64,000 nt of DNA, taken from assembly GCA_027924645.1 (NCBI GenBank), contig BSBN01000047.1, forward strand, positions 5,270,001-5,334,000, in the 5' to 3' direction. Both the position numbers and the translations under genes were made by a program. The DNA is from Cunninghamia lanceolata. Its lineage: Eukaryota; Streptophyta; Pinopsida; Cupressales; Cupressaceae. The notes under the pieces were generated by a model. That model saw nothing but the letters and a program-made list of their open reading frames with translations, was not told where the DNA came from and did not search any database. Below are positions 9,851 to 20,086 of the stretch, piece after piece. How positions within the stretch are numbered: the stretch's first letter is position 1; every line of letters begins with the position of its first letter.

Positions 9851-11938
9851 GATTTAGTGAAGAGAAATAGGAGGAAGATCATCCAATCTCTCCATCAACT
9901 GATCAACCATACTCATGCATTTGGTTTCTTGCAGATTATAAATGTTTCCTTTGGTCCTCAAACCTACTACAACAACTTCACATGTTTTATTTCTAATCTC
10001 ACATCCAAGAGCATCAAAAAGATTATAAAAACACTGATCACAAATCTAAGTCACACTTAAGAGATTGTGCCTGAGACCCTCTACATAGTACACCTCATGC
10101 AAAGATATGTTATCATCCAAAGACATAGTACCTTTTCCTATGATTTGAATACAATCACCATTTCCAAACGACACTAAACCACCATCACAATATTCAAATT
10201 TGATAAAGTTTCTTTTATTGCCTGTCATGTGATGAGAGCATCTGTTGTCTACAACTCACAACTCTTTCTTCTTGCCATATAAGACTGTTTGATCAAGCAT
10301 ATTTCATGTCTTTTTATCAACCCTCTTTGGCTTCCACATTAACTTGACTTTATTAGCATTTGTCTTGGAAAGGGTGTTAGTTTTCTTTTGTTGTGTCTGA
10401 AAGAGTTTTTCATTCTAAGAGCTTGAGCTCCTTTTAGAAATAACCCTACATTCACTTTCCTTATGCTCGTATTGATTACAACATAAGCAATGGCCAAAGA
10501 CATGTAGATTAATATTTTTTCCAACTGATGGTTTCAAAAACTTTTCATTTTTAACATTGGCATGTTGAGATTCAATAGAATGTGATCATTGGCCTTCCAT
10601 AAACCCTAGACTAGTTTTATCTTTATGGTATCTTTGTTTACCTAAAAGATCTGCTAGTTTGTTACTGCTATCACACATGTCAAGCTCTTTTCTTAAGTTA
10701 ACATTTTTTGCCTCTAAAGTGCAACATTCTTTTTCTTTGATCTCTAATTGCATTTTAGTAACTTCTAAAATTCCAATTTGGAGTTTTAGATCTGCAATTT
10801 GTTTTTCAAAGTTATTCACCTTACTTACCAGGTTTTCAATGTCTTTTTGAATTTGATTTTACTATATCATAGCCTCCTCTTTGAGTTTCTTAATTTCATC
10901 TAGCGTACTTCTCAGCTCACCCTCAAAATCCACCTCAAGTTCAGATTGATCTGAACTATTTTCTTTCTGAGTTTCATTTTGATTAACTGTTGCCATAACC
11001 AAAGTTTCATCACCTTCAATGGACTCCTCTAAGCATCTGTCTATCATATCAGCAAACAAACTTTTCTTCTTTTTGAAATCATTTTTTTTTTCTAAAATTA
11101 TATTGTTTTTCCTTTCTCTATTTTCTATTGTCTTCCTCATTACTATTAGGATCTTTGTAAGGATATTTTGTAGCATAGTGTCCTATTTTACCACAACCAA
11201 AACATTTGAATTAAATTTTATCCCTATACTTGCCTGATGACCCTTTTTTTAATTTACTAACAAAGGAAGACTCTTGATCATTCAACTCTTCTAAATCAGA
11301 ATTTGTTTCTTTTTCTTTTTTAACAAATTTGAAAGTAGCTTCCTTACTTATAGATCCATCATTGCAAACTCTCATCTCAAAGGTAGTAAAATTACCATGA
11401 AGTTCATCCAAGGTGACTTTGGATATATCCCTTTCTTCTACAGCTGAAACCTTAGATTCATATTTAGAAGTTAGAGTTCTTAGAATCTTCCTTGTACAAC
11501 TACCTTTTCTTCTAAAAGGTTTCACCAAGGCCGCGAATAGCATTGACAATCTCTTGAACCCTCAGAAGATAATCAGGAACTTTTTCATCTTCATTCATTT
11601 TAGGACTTTCAAATTTGGCTCTATAAGACTGCAACTTGGCTTCAATGACTTTTTCATCACCTTGATAAATACTAGACAATTTATCCCAAATAGCCTTTGC
11701 AGTTTTGCAATCCATAATTTTAACAAATGGCATTTTTGGCCTTAACATTACACTCATAGGCCTTCTTTTCATCAGCAGCCAAAGGTGTTTTTGACCCCTT
11801 GTATTCAGTCTCTATAGCTGCCCAAACATCATATCCTAAGGAAGACAAGTAGGACTCCATCCTAAATTTCCAAAAAGAAAAATGAGACCCACCAAATAAT
11901 GGGGCTTTGAAACTAGAATAACCTTCTTGACTGGCCAT
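9851..11938 (-). pseudogene. Ty1/copia gag and protease, broken
   Basis: The start at 11938 (MASQEGYSSFKAPLFGGSHF) and the following FWKFRMESYLSSLG, KTAKAIWDKLSSIYQG (~11690) and DYLLRVQEIVNAI are the UBN2/DUF4219-type copia gag. A CCHC knuckle near 11200 reads CFGCGKIGHYATKY, the last Cys replaced by Tyr. A long Glu/Lys coiled-coil region (11176-10586) comes next, then a second knuckle (CLCCNQYEHKESEC, ~10480). The protease region follows with VVDNRCSHHMTG at ~10240-10205, where the usual Asp-Ser-Gly has become Asp-Asn-Arg. The pre-integrase segment decays by ~9870. Several stops and frameshifts are present, so no functional product is expected. Confidence 0.82.
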
Positions 11939-11992
11939 GACAAGTACTCCACCAGGAACCCCCTAAGTTGGTTAACCTTATAGCAAGGGTTT

Positions 11993-12005
11993 GGCTCTGA
12001 TACCA
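11993..12005 (-). other. Primer binding site (tRNA-Met type), minus-strand copia
   Basis: On the minus strand TGGTATCAGAGCC lies two bases after the LTR end and 55 bp before the gag start. TGGTATCAGAGC is the usual copia site complementary to initiator tRNA-Met. Confidence 0.85.
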
Positions 12006-12007
12006 CA

Positions 12008-13647
12008 TATTGGAGTATGGACAACACTGAGAAGGGGGTGGATCAGTGTTCTATTCAAAACAATTCAATTACTTCTCTTCAAATTTGTGTGCATGAAATA
12101 ATGATGTTGATCGCAACTTAATCAATTTAGAAAGCTTTATCAAAGTAAGAATTCAAATACTGAATAACAACCAAGATTGAATGCTCAAACATGGAGACCA
12201 AGTAAACCATGCATCAAATGAGACCATAACACAATGAATTTCATAAGTGGAAAACCTTCATAGGGATGAAAAACCACTCAAAAATTGCCTCACTAGCTTA
12301 ATCAAGAAATCACCAATTACAGAGCCTCACTGGCTTTTTATGTCTCACTAACTTATTCAACTGCCTCACTGGCTTATTATTTACAACTACCTCATTGGCA
12401 TTTTTATTTTCCATTGCCTCACTGGCAAATACATCATTCCTCACTAGCATTTTATAATAACATCTCAAAGATCAAATCAAGATACAAATGGTTTCTCTAT
12501 TTCAATGCTATTCATGATAGTTTATTTTTCTACCTCCTATACTATATGTCCTATAGATTTCATTATGTTTGAAAGCTATAAGGCATAAAGTACATTAAGT
12601 AAAACACCTTTCAAAAACACTATTCTTTTGCAAAAGTCTTACAAAAAATGATATTCAAGAGTTCAATTTCAAAGAAAGGTAATCAAAGCAACTGTAACAT
12701 GTATATTCTATTGTTTTAATTTTCCTTTTTCACCATCTGACCTTATGGTCAAGTAATTTCAACAATAATGTTTATCCAATCAAACAAAAACTTCCTTAGA
12801 ACAATGTATAAAATATAACTCTGCCCATACTATCAGTAAAGATCAAAAAACTTTGCAAGACTTACTTTTATCCTTGCTAGGTCAACACTAAACATTTGAA
12901 GTATATTTTGTAGAGGAAACCTTTTCAAAACCAAATTAAATAACAAAAACACAAACAAGTCCATACTATTATAACATTTCCATCCCACTATCTTTATACA
13001 CACTAAGTACCTTGAGTTTCTTACAAATATATAAACCCTTGAATGCAAAACTTCCATACCTGGTAGTTCTTGAAACTGCAAAAACAACTTACAAATCACA
13101 ACTAACAAACCAGTTCTTCAACTGTCTCAACATTCACAAACCTCTTCAACCTCTTTGAGCCATGATGGATGCCACCACAGGTCAAACCCTAAGTCTGTTG
13201 AGATATACAATAAAGTCTAACTTTGTGAAATGTCCAACGCATGATGCATTTTCCATTCTTTTACATAGTTCCTTGTTGTCCCAGAAACCCTAAATGGGGC
13301 TGGTGAAATGATATGACTAAAGCACCCTTTAAATAGTCAAAAATATTCATGCCCTAGCACACAACAATGTGCATTAATCAACTTTCAAATATGTGCAACA
13401 TCAAAGATTGCCAACCAAAGCACTATAATGTTTATGGAATAAATTGCCTTTGATAAAAACCTTTGTTAACTATTTTTCACTTTGCATGATAAACAAAACA
13501 AATATCATCAATATAACCTTGATAAGTATAGTGTTGCCTTAGAAATAACAAAGTTGTCCAAGTGTCATCAAATGACAACCAAAACAATAGAACTCGTGCC
13601 TTTCAAACATGCACCAAGAGATTCCTAACTTAACATCAATGGCAACA
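12008..13647 (-). repeat. 5' LTR of the minus-strand copia element
   Basis: It is bounded on the left by the primer site and on the right by the junction to the next element's LTR. On the minus strand it opens TGTTGCCATTGATG at 13647 and closes near CTCCAATA. The last ~50 bases carry CCACCCCCTTCTCAGTG, the C-rich end seen in all copia-type LTRs of this window. No second copy is found, so the 3' LTR is lost. Confidence 0.65.
13327..13335 (-). promoter_or_regulatory. Possible TATA box in the minus-strand copia LTR
   Basis: TATTTAAAG on the minus strand, ~310 bp into the LTR. Supported only by composition and position. Confidence 0.3.
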
Positions 13648-13655
13648 AGGGGTCA

Positions 13656-13813
13656 ATAGGTTTTCCTCGTAAATCTAGTGTTATGGTTGTGTAGTTGTGT
13701 TATCTTCTATTTCTCATGGTTTAAGTGCTTACTTTTGATTGAATGCTTTTGCAAGGAAAGAATTTGATTAAGTACTAATTGACCCCCCTCTCAGTACTTT
13801 TGTGTGTTCAACA
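13656..13813 (+). repeat. Truncated 5' LTR of the outer copia element
   Basis: Only the last ~150 bases remain. They match the end of the 3' LTR at ~55910-56075, including the AATCTAGTGTTATGGTTG start of the clear match and the CCCCCCTCTCAGTACTT end, closing in CAACA. Confidence 0.8.
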
Positions 13814-13815
13814 AT

Positions 13816-13827
13816 TGGTATCAGAGC
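13816..13827 (+). other. Primer binding site (tRNA-Met type), outer copia
   Basis: TGGTATCAGAGC two bases after the LTR end, the standard copia priming site. Confidence 0.9.
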
Positions 13828-13879
13828 TAAGTTCCTTGGTGCATCTTAACAGCTGAAGGTAGATCTTGGAGTAGAACAT

Positions 13880-14690
13880 GTGGCTCAGAGAGAGTCTTCT
13901 AAAGCACTGATATTTTATGGAACTAACTACAACTTTTGGAGTGTAAGGATGGAATCTTATCTTACCTCACTAGGGTATGATGTTTCGAGAGCTGTAATAG
14001 GTACTTATACTAAACTTGTTCATCCTATTACAAATCTAGATGAGAAGAAGGCCCATGAAAATAATGCTAAAGCTAGGAATGCTATCTTAAGTGGTCTAAC
14101 CAGTTCACATTTTACAAAGGTAGTGTAGTGTAAGACGGCCAAGGAGATATGGGATAAACTCAAGAATCTCTATGAAGGAAATGATAGTGTAAAGCAAACA
14201 AGATTACAAACTTACAGAGCAATGTTTGAGAATCTAAGGATGAAAGAAGATCAAAACATTGCTAGCTATTTGCTCTAAGTGGATGAAGCTATCAATGGAA
14301 TCAAAGGGCTAGGAGAAGATGTAGGTGAGTCAATAGTTGTGAAGAAAGTCCCAAGAACTCTCCCTCACAGGTTTGATTCAAAAGTTTCTACTATTAAAGA
14401 AGCCAAAGATCTAAAGACACCTACCATGGAAGAGCTATTAGGGTCACTCACTGCCTATAAGATGAGAAATGAAGTCCAAGGTACATCCAAAACAGAAGCA
14501 CTTTTCAAAGCTACAAAGAAAGAAGGAACATCTGATTCACACAATTAGTCTAAGAAAGAAGAAGGAAACTTTGTGGGAAAGATGAAGAAGGGTTCAGGTA
14601 AATATAAAGGTAAACTTTACCTTTCAAATGGTTTAATTGTGGAAAAGTTGGTCATTATTCTTCTAAATGTCCTTTTAGAGAAGATTAAAA
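13880..14690 (+). pseudogene. Copia gag, broken
   Basis: It begins MAQRESSKALIFYGTNYNFW and continues with MESYLTSLGYDV, KTAKEIWDKLKNLYEG (~14137) and SYLL.VDEAINGIKGLGE (~14262), the UBN2/DUF4219-type gag also seen in the neighbouring minus-strand copia. Stops at ~14126 and ~14277 and a frameshift near 14615 break the frame. The zinc knuckle near 14635-14675 reads W-F-N-C-G-K-V-G-H-Y-S-S-K-C, so its first Cys has become Trp. Gag normally forms the particle that packages element RNA. Confidence 0.85.
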
Positions 14691-14859
14691 TAGCAACAGG
14701 GGTTTCAAAAGGAACCTTCTTTCCAAAGAAGACTATAGCTCCTTAGAAGAAGTAGATCACTACTCATCAGATGATGAAAGAGGAGAAACCATATTCATGG
14801 TAATCTCTAATGTCACTAAGCAAGACAACGAGAGTTCAATGATTGTCCAAACAATATTT

Positions 14860-15301
14860 CATGCTCAAGGGAAAATAAATATCTAGATAATAGATAGTGG
14901 ATGTTCAAGCCACATGACAGGTGATAAGAGAAAATTCATCAATCTTGTTAAGTGGAATGGCAGATTAGTCAAGTTTGGAGACAATTCATCTACAAAGATT
15001 TGTGGAAAGGGCACCATAAGTATTGATAGAAAATCCAAAATAGAAGATGTTCTATATGTGGAAGGTCTCAAGCACAATCTTCTTGGTGTAAGTCAAATGT
15101 GTAACAAAGGATACAACCTCATGTTTTATGGACAAGGATGTGAAATCAAAAGAACAAAGTCTAGTAAACTAGTGGCAGAGGGTTCTAGGATAGGAAATAA
15201 TTTGTACAACCTAAAGGGTGTCAATGAAAGGAGTTTTCTTCTAGGATAGAAAAATGAATGTTGGCTATGGCACAAAAGGATGGGGCACATCAACTTTGAC
15301 A
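14860..15301 (+). pseudogene. Copia protease and pre-integrase domain, cut by insertion
   Basis: The protease motif IIDSGCSSHMTG (14887-14922) keeps the catalytic Asp-Ser-Gly. A segment with VLYVEGLKHNLLGVSQMCNKGY and the pre-integrase CWLWHKRMGHINFD follow, with a stop at ~15247. The sequence stops abruptly at 15301 where NA1 begins; the same domain picks up at 44693 with SLVKISSIQAARG and the CKECQIGK zinc motif. Confidence 0.85.
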
Positions 15302-16418
15302 TGTTGGCAAGAGACACTATGTGGCTTCATGATTGTTGTCATTGATGGCAACAAATTCTATCCCACACATCTGCAGAGCATAGTATGCCTATACCAGAAG
15401 TCATATTGAAGAGTGTTCTGGTCCGGTGAACAAGAATAGAGCATGCAGTAAGGTTTGACAATCAGGTCCAGATCTCTTAGAGGGTGTAACTTAGCAAGTT
15501 GTCGACTTGGGCAAGTCAAGAGGAGTATCATGACTACTATATTCCAAAGATTGAGCCTCCGGTGATGAATCATGGAAAAGATATGAGCATCTGAGTGTTG
15601 GTTTCCATACAGGCAGAGCAGACTGAGGAAGAACTGACTGGCAGAGTATCAGACTTCAATCTGGATGAGCAACTGATGTTGATCAAGCTATTTGAGGGAT
15701 CATACATGGTTGGCTGACATAATTGATGACTTCTATGTCTATGTTCTTGATACGCATCACACATTAAGCATGGAATCAACCGACAGATCAGTGTTTTGTA
15801 AATATGTTGATTATTCTGGTTGTCGACTAAAAGATGTTGAAATCCTTGGTGTGGATATATATACCAGATGTATTTCAATATGATGGCATGTGTGTAGATA
15901 TAGTGTGTGAGGAAAGGTAGAGATAAGTGTGGAAGTAGCAATACAACTCTGGTATGTGACAGAATAGTAGCACTAAAAGTAGAGGAAGAATGAAGTGCAT
16001 TAGATTAGTATATTGAGCCTAACCAGAATTGAACCTCATCATATATGGATGCCTCTCATTAGTTTAAACACCTGGTTACCTTCTATAAACCTTGTAGACA
16101 GTGAGTCTCTTGTAGGCAGTGTGCCTCTTGTGAGCAGTGTGCTCGGGCAGTGAGCCCTAATTGGCAAGTGCCATTTTTGTACTTCTTATTCTTTTAACAG
16201 AGAATACAATCTTGGGTTAGTCACCCCATGGTTTTTCCCTTAACAGGGTTTTCCACATTAAAATCCTTGTGTTATGTGTGTTGATTTCTTTTCTTCTCTC
16301 ATGATTATATATGCTTATGTGTTTTGATGTTGCTCAAATTATAAAAGGAAAAATAAAGTAAAGTTATTAGAGATAACTGATTCACCCCCCCTCTTAGTTA
16401 TCTACCTTGTTTCCAACA
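15302..16418 (+). repeat. 5' LTR of NA1 copy 1
   Basis: 1117 bases, TGTTGG...CAACA, matching 43569-44687. A near-repeat run (GTAGACAGTGAGTCTCTTGTAG and variants, 16090-16160) lies before the C-rich end. TATATATA at 15856-15863 is the likely promoter. The minus-strand ORF across 15570-15941 is not believed. Confidence 0.92.
15856..15863 (+). promoter_or_regulatory. TATA box of the NA1 LTR
   Basis: TATATATA in GGATATATATACC, kept at the same place in the other LTR (44123-44130) and in the second copy (58026-58035 on the minus strand, TATATAAATA). Conservation across copies supports it. Confidence 0.55.
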
Positions 16419-16420
16419 AT

Positions 16421-16432
16421 TGGTATTAGAGC
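16421..16432 (+). other. Primer binding site of NA1 copy 1 (variant)
   Basis: TGGTATTAGAGC two bases after the LTR. It differs from the copia site TGGTATCAGAGC by one C-to-T, and the same variant is found in the second NA1 copy. Confidence 0.8.
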
Positions 16433-16483
16433 TAAGTTCCTCTAAACAGAGCCTAATAGCTTGAGGAAGATCTAGGATTCTCA

Positions 16484-17663
16484 ATGGATATGTATGGTAT
16501 GAAGGAACAACTTCAATCTGCCCTAGATGACTTGAGCAATCTCACTCTGAAGTCAATAACTTGAGAGAAAGACTCAAACAAGCTGATTATTTCATAAATG
16601 ACCTAAAAGAAAAATTGAGTATCTCTGTGAAAAAGAGAAAGGAACTACTTCAACAATTAACAAGTTAAAGTGAAGCCAATGATAATAATGAAGATCTGAA
16701 TGAGAAAAACAAGCTATGTGAGAAGTTATCAAACAAGTTCATTATGGTAAGACATGAAATGGAATTAGGGGTTATGAGATTCACCCAAGAAATTGAAGAG
16801 AAAAGAAAAATTGAAGATAATCTAAAACAATCCCTTAAGGAGAAGTCAGAGGAACGCCACAAAATGGATAGAATAATCAGGCATCTGGAATCTGATCTTG
16901 AAGAAGCTAGAGATAATGAAGAACAACTTGAGAATTAGACAGACACTCTTAAACAAGATCTTCAAACAGCAAATGAATACAAAGATAAATTCAAGATAAG
17001 CTCAGCTCAACTTGAAGTTCTTCTTGTAAGCCAAAAGCAGGTAGATGACAAGCGTGGCTTGGAGTATGAGAAAGGTGAATGCTCCAGATCTGGTTAGAAG
17101 AACTCTAGATTAGAAATCCAAGGAACGGGCCTAGAAGACCTCTAGTAAGGCAACTAAATGCTCAAAGATATCCATCCTTCAATGGATATTGCTACAATTC
17201 CAACAACTTCAGTCATAAAGCAACTCAGTGCAAAAGAAGAGTGAATCAGACTAATTCATCCTTCTCCAGACAATGTTTCAACTACAAAAGGTATGGTCAC
17301 AAATCTCATGAATGCAGAAATATGCAAATAAACAATTCATTCAATGGTAGATGCTTTGCATGCAATAGAATGGGACATATGGCTAATTAATGTAGATCAA
17401 GAGGATATCAGTCAAATATGCAAATAAATGTTGTTTGCCACAATTGCAATAGATCCAGTCATATTGCCAAATTCTACTAAAGTAAGAATCAGGATAAAAA
17501 GGGTCTGGTACATCATAATCAAAATCAAGATAAAGGAAAAGGCAAAGTGAATGCGGATGAAGTTCAAAGGGAGATGAACAAGATTTGGGTGAAGAAGAGT
17601 ATAGAAAATGTTGGAGATGGATCCACACTAGAATCTGGTGCTGATATTCCTTCCAAAAACTAA
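16484..17663 (+). pseudogene. NA1 ORF1: coiled-coil protein with four CCHC zinc knuckles (broken copy)
   Basis: The start MDMYGMKEQLQSALDDL is shared with the second copy, fixing the ATG. The first ~200 residues are a Glu/Lys/Leu coiled coil (KKRKELLQQL, EEKRKIEDNLKQSLKEKS, EEARDNEEQLEN). After a basic linker come four CCHC knuckles between ~17195 and 17475; the third here is CFACNRMGHMAN with its last Cys intact only after a stop. Defects: frameshift near 16533, stops at ~16666, 16936, 17095 and 17395, and a lost base near 17109. It resembles a gag reduced to coiled coil plus RNA-binding knuckles, lacking the UBN2-type gag domain of the copia elements here. The likely role is packaging of NA1 RNA (inference). 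Confidence 0.8.
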
Positions 17664-18299
17664 ACAAATGAGATTTGGCTCAGGGGGAGTCACAAAGGAA
17701 AATAAATTCCCCCAGCCAGTCAATTGGTGCCTAAATTTGGCACATGGAACGTTGCAGATTAAAGGGTTCTCAAAGAAATATCCAAATAACCCTCTTTAAA
17801 AATATGAAAGATCCGCAAGGAGTTTTGAAGAGTTTAATCAACCAAGATTGATCCGGTTTGACAGCCATTTGGTAAAGCAGGATCTTCATAGACAGATCCG
17901 GTATGATTCAAAATTGAAATATCTCGATCTGCGAATTCATGGCATGATTGGAGGAAATAAGATACATTGTCAATTATCACTGAAAATGATTCTAAGTGCA
18001 TATCAGCAATTCAGAAAGATCTCTCTCAGAACAAAGCAACCGGATGACTTAAGTTGTGCATTTATTGCAAAAGGAAATTAGGGTTTGTGCAAGATAAAAG
18101 GGTTCTTTTACTCATCATTTGCACATTTGTATTCTAGAAGAAGAAAGGAAGAGCTCTTCATCAAGTTTTTACAATGTTGTTAAAGATCAACCACATAATC
18201 CAATTCAACCAACGACCTACTCCAGCTCTTATTGTGAACCCTAAAAGTGCAAAAAGGTATTTCCATTTTTGAATATCTCTCTCTGAATCTTTTGCAAAG
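17664..18299 (+). other. NA1 spacer between ORF1 and ORF2
   Basis: Non-coding by appearance. It opens with a CTCAGGGGGAGTC run near 17677 and is present in the second copy (62044-62647). The last 250 bases may hold a leader or internal promoter for ORF2, but I see no convincing TATA box. Confidence 0.5.
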
Positions 18300-19062
18300 A
18301 TGGCTACTCCAATGGTTGTTAAGATCACCGATAGGCCACGCCCAAAGTTCAAGAAACACCCCTACAAGTCCCTAGAAGTTGATCCCTTAGGCACTATTTC
18401 TAGCATTCTGCATGGGGTTCTGCACATAGAAGATGTTAGGGTGTACATCCATGCCAATATTGAGGAATTTGGAGAATCCAAGCTGATGGATATCTACCAT
18501 AAACAATTAATAGATGAAGTTTTTGAACTCAAACCTCAATACAAGGCCATCCGGGATAAGCATTTTGGACATTACATCCACTTTTCATGTTTCATAGAAG
18601 ATGAATGGGTCAAGTATGTTCTTAACAGAATACATGACAACTTCATGTGGTTGATGAATCCATTCAAGATAACAAAAGATGCAATTAGGGCAGTAACTAG
18701 ATTGCACTCATCCTGTGGGTTGCCTGCACTCAAATCTATCAAGAACCAGATAGTAAGTGAGGCTACCAGATCTAAGTTTGAGAAAAGAGCAATGAAAATA
18801 GAACATATCACAGATCTAGATATCAAATTTGCCTCCATGATAATTGGTTATAAAATCTATCATTCTAGCAGGGAGAATTTTGTGTCCGGAACTGCAATAT
18901 ATACTGCATATCAGATGCTAAGGGAAAATGTTGATTATGACCTATGTGGTCTTCTGAACCAACTATTAGAGAACTTGCAAAAGATCAAGAAGGATAAGAA
19001 GAACTCATTCAAGTATGATGGCTTAATACTGTGTTTATTCTTTTACTATATGAATGAGCTAC
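18300..19062 (+). pseudogene. NA1 ORF2, N-terminal part (interrupted by element G)
   Basis: Open from ATG at 18300 to the insertion point. The start MATPMVVKITDRPRPKFKKH is shared with the second copy. The region has VYIHANIEEFGESKLMDIYH, then FKITKDAIRAVTRLHSSCGLP (~18660-18725) and FASMIIGYKIYHSS (~18828). The FKITKDAIR..T.LHSS.GLP block recalls the F-x-L-P..M-T-I-T-L-E-D-V..L-x-L-P-x-x-G block of PMD proteins, but the likeness is weak. The frame reaches YYMNEL and then runs into LTR sequence at 19063; the rest resumes at 40857. No known enzyme motif is visible. The function is unknown. Confidence 0.8.
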
Positions 19063-20086
19063 TGTTGGTCATGATGTTAGTCATAAACAAACATAGAATA
19101 AAAGTACACATTAACCTTTATTCATCTTGAAAGATGCGATGAATTAAGAGAATTCATAATCTCAAGTCTCCGGTGATTAGGTCTTAATCTTCTAATGTTA
19201 CTCAGAGGTTGATGTGTGTTGTTGTTTCAATTTTGGGGCCTCACGTAAATCTCATCAGTAAGATAATGTTTCCTGTAATGATGCCGCACAGAAAGTTTTT
19301 CTACACAAGATATGCTTCAAATAATGCATCTATCTTTAGATCTTTGCATAATATTTTTCATTTTGACATGCTTTAACCTCAAATATGTTGAATATGTTCA
19401 GTTATCTATGGGATGTCTGCATATTTGTATTATTTGCTTAAGATTGTCAATTATTTGCAATTATGATGGTGAAATGCTCTAAAATTGAAAGAAATTGAAA
19501 GAAATACTTCAAATTAATGTTGAACGTTTAGCTATTGAGCCACATATACATCAGATACAGTCATGAAGAGAAGAAATCAAACCATATGTTCACCAGGACA
19601 TTCCACAACTAGATACAGTCGATGCTAACTTCAAAGGAAAGGTATGAAGAAAGCACATGCAAGCTGATATGCACTCCAAGGGACACAGCAAATCAAAGCA
19701 TATATCAAGAATTCATACACTGATTACTCAAGATTTATGATGGATTGTAATAAAAATAGTCTTCTTCTTCATTAAGTATGCAAGAACATATATGTATACA
19801 ACAACTTTGAAATGAGCCCTGAATATTTCAGCAAACAGATTTCAATTAAGTTTTGAATGTTTTAAAAAATGAGGCATCTCTACACCTTTTATAGAACAAA
19901 GTGAGGGAGCGGTTACAATTGATCTACAATCCAAATTTATCTATTAAGATCTAAGGTTCATATTTCATTGACCAAGTCAACTCTTTCCATGTGGCACAGG
20001 TTGCCAGCTGGCAACCATCTAGACAACTTATTTTCCTAAGTATCAGATGTTTGTCTTTTCTTGGTAATACATCTTCATCTACTCTT

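Noticed and set aside
9637..9882. Hydrophobic 81-codon minus-strand ORF that could pass for a membrane protein
   Set aside because: Overlaps the decayed copia pre-integrase segment in another frame; composition is due to AT-richness.
15570..15941. 123-codon minus-strand ORF in the NA1 5' LTR
   Set aside because: Not kept open in the 3' LTR copy and has no family resemblance.
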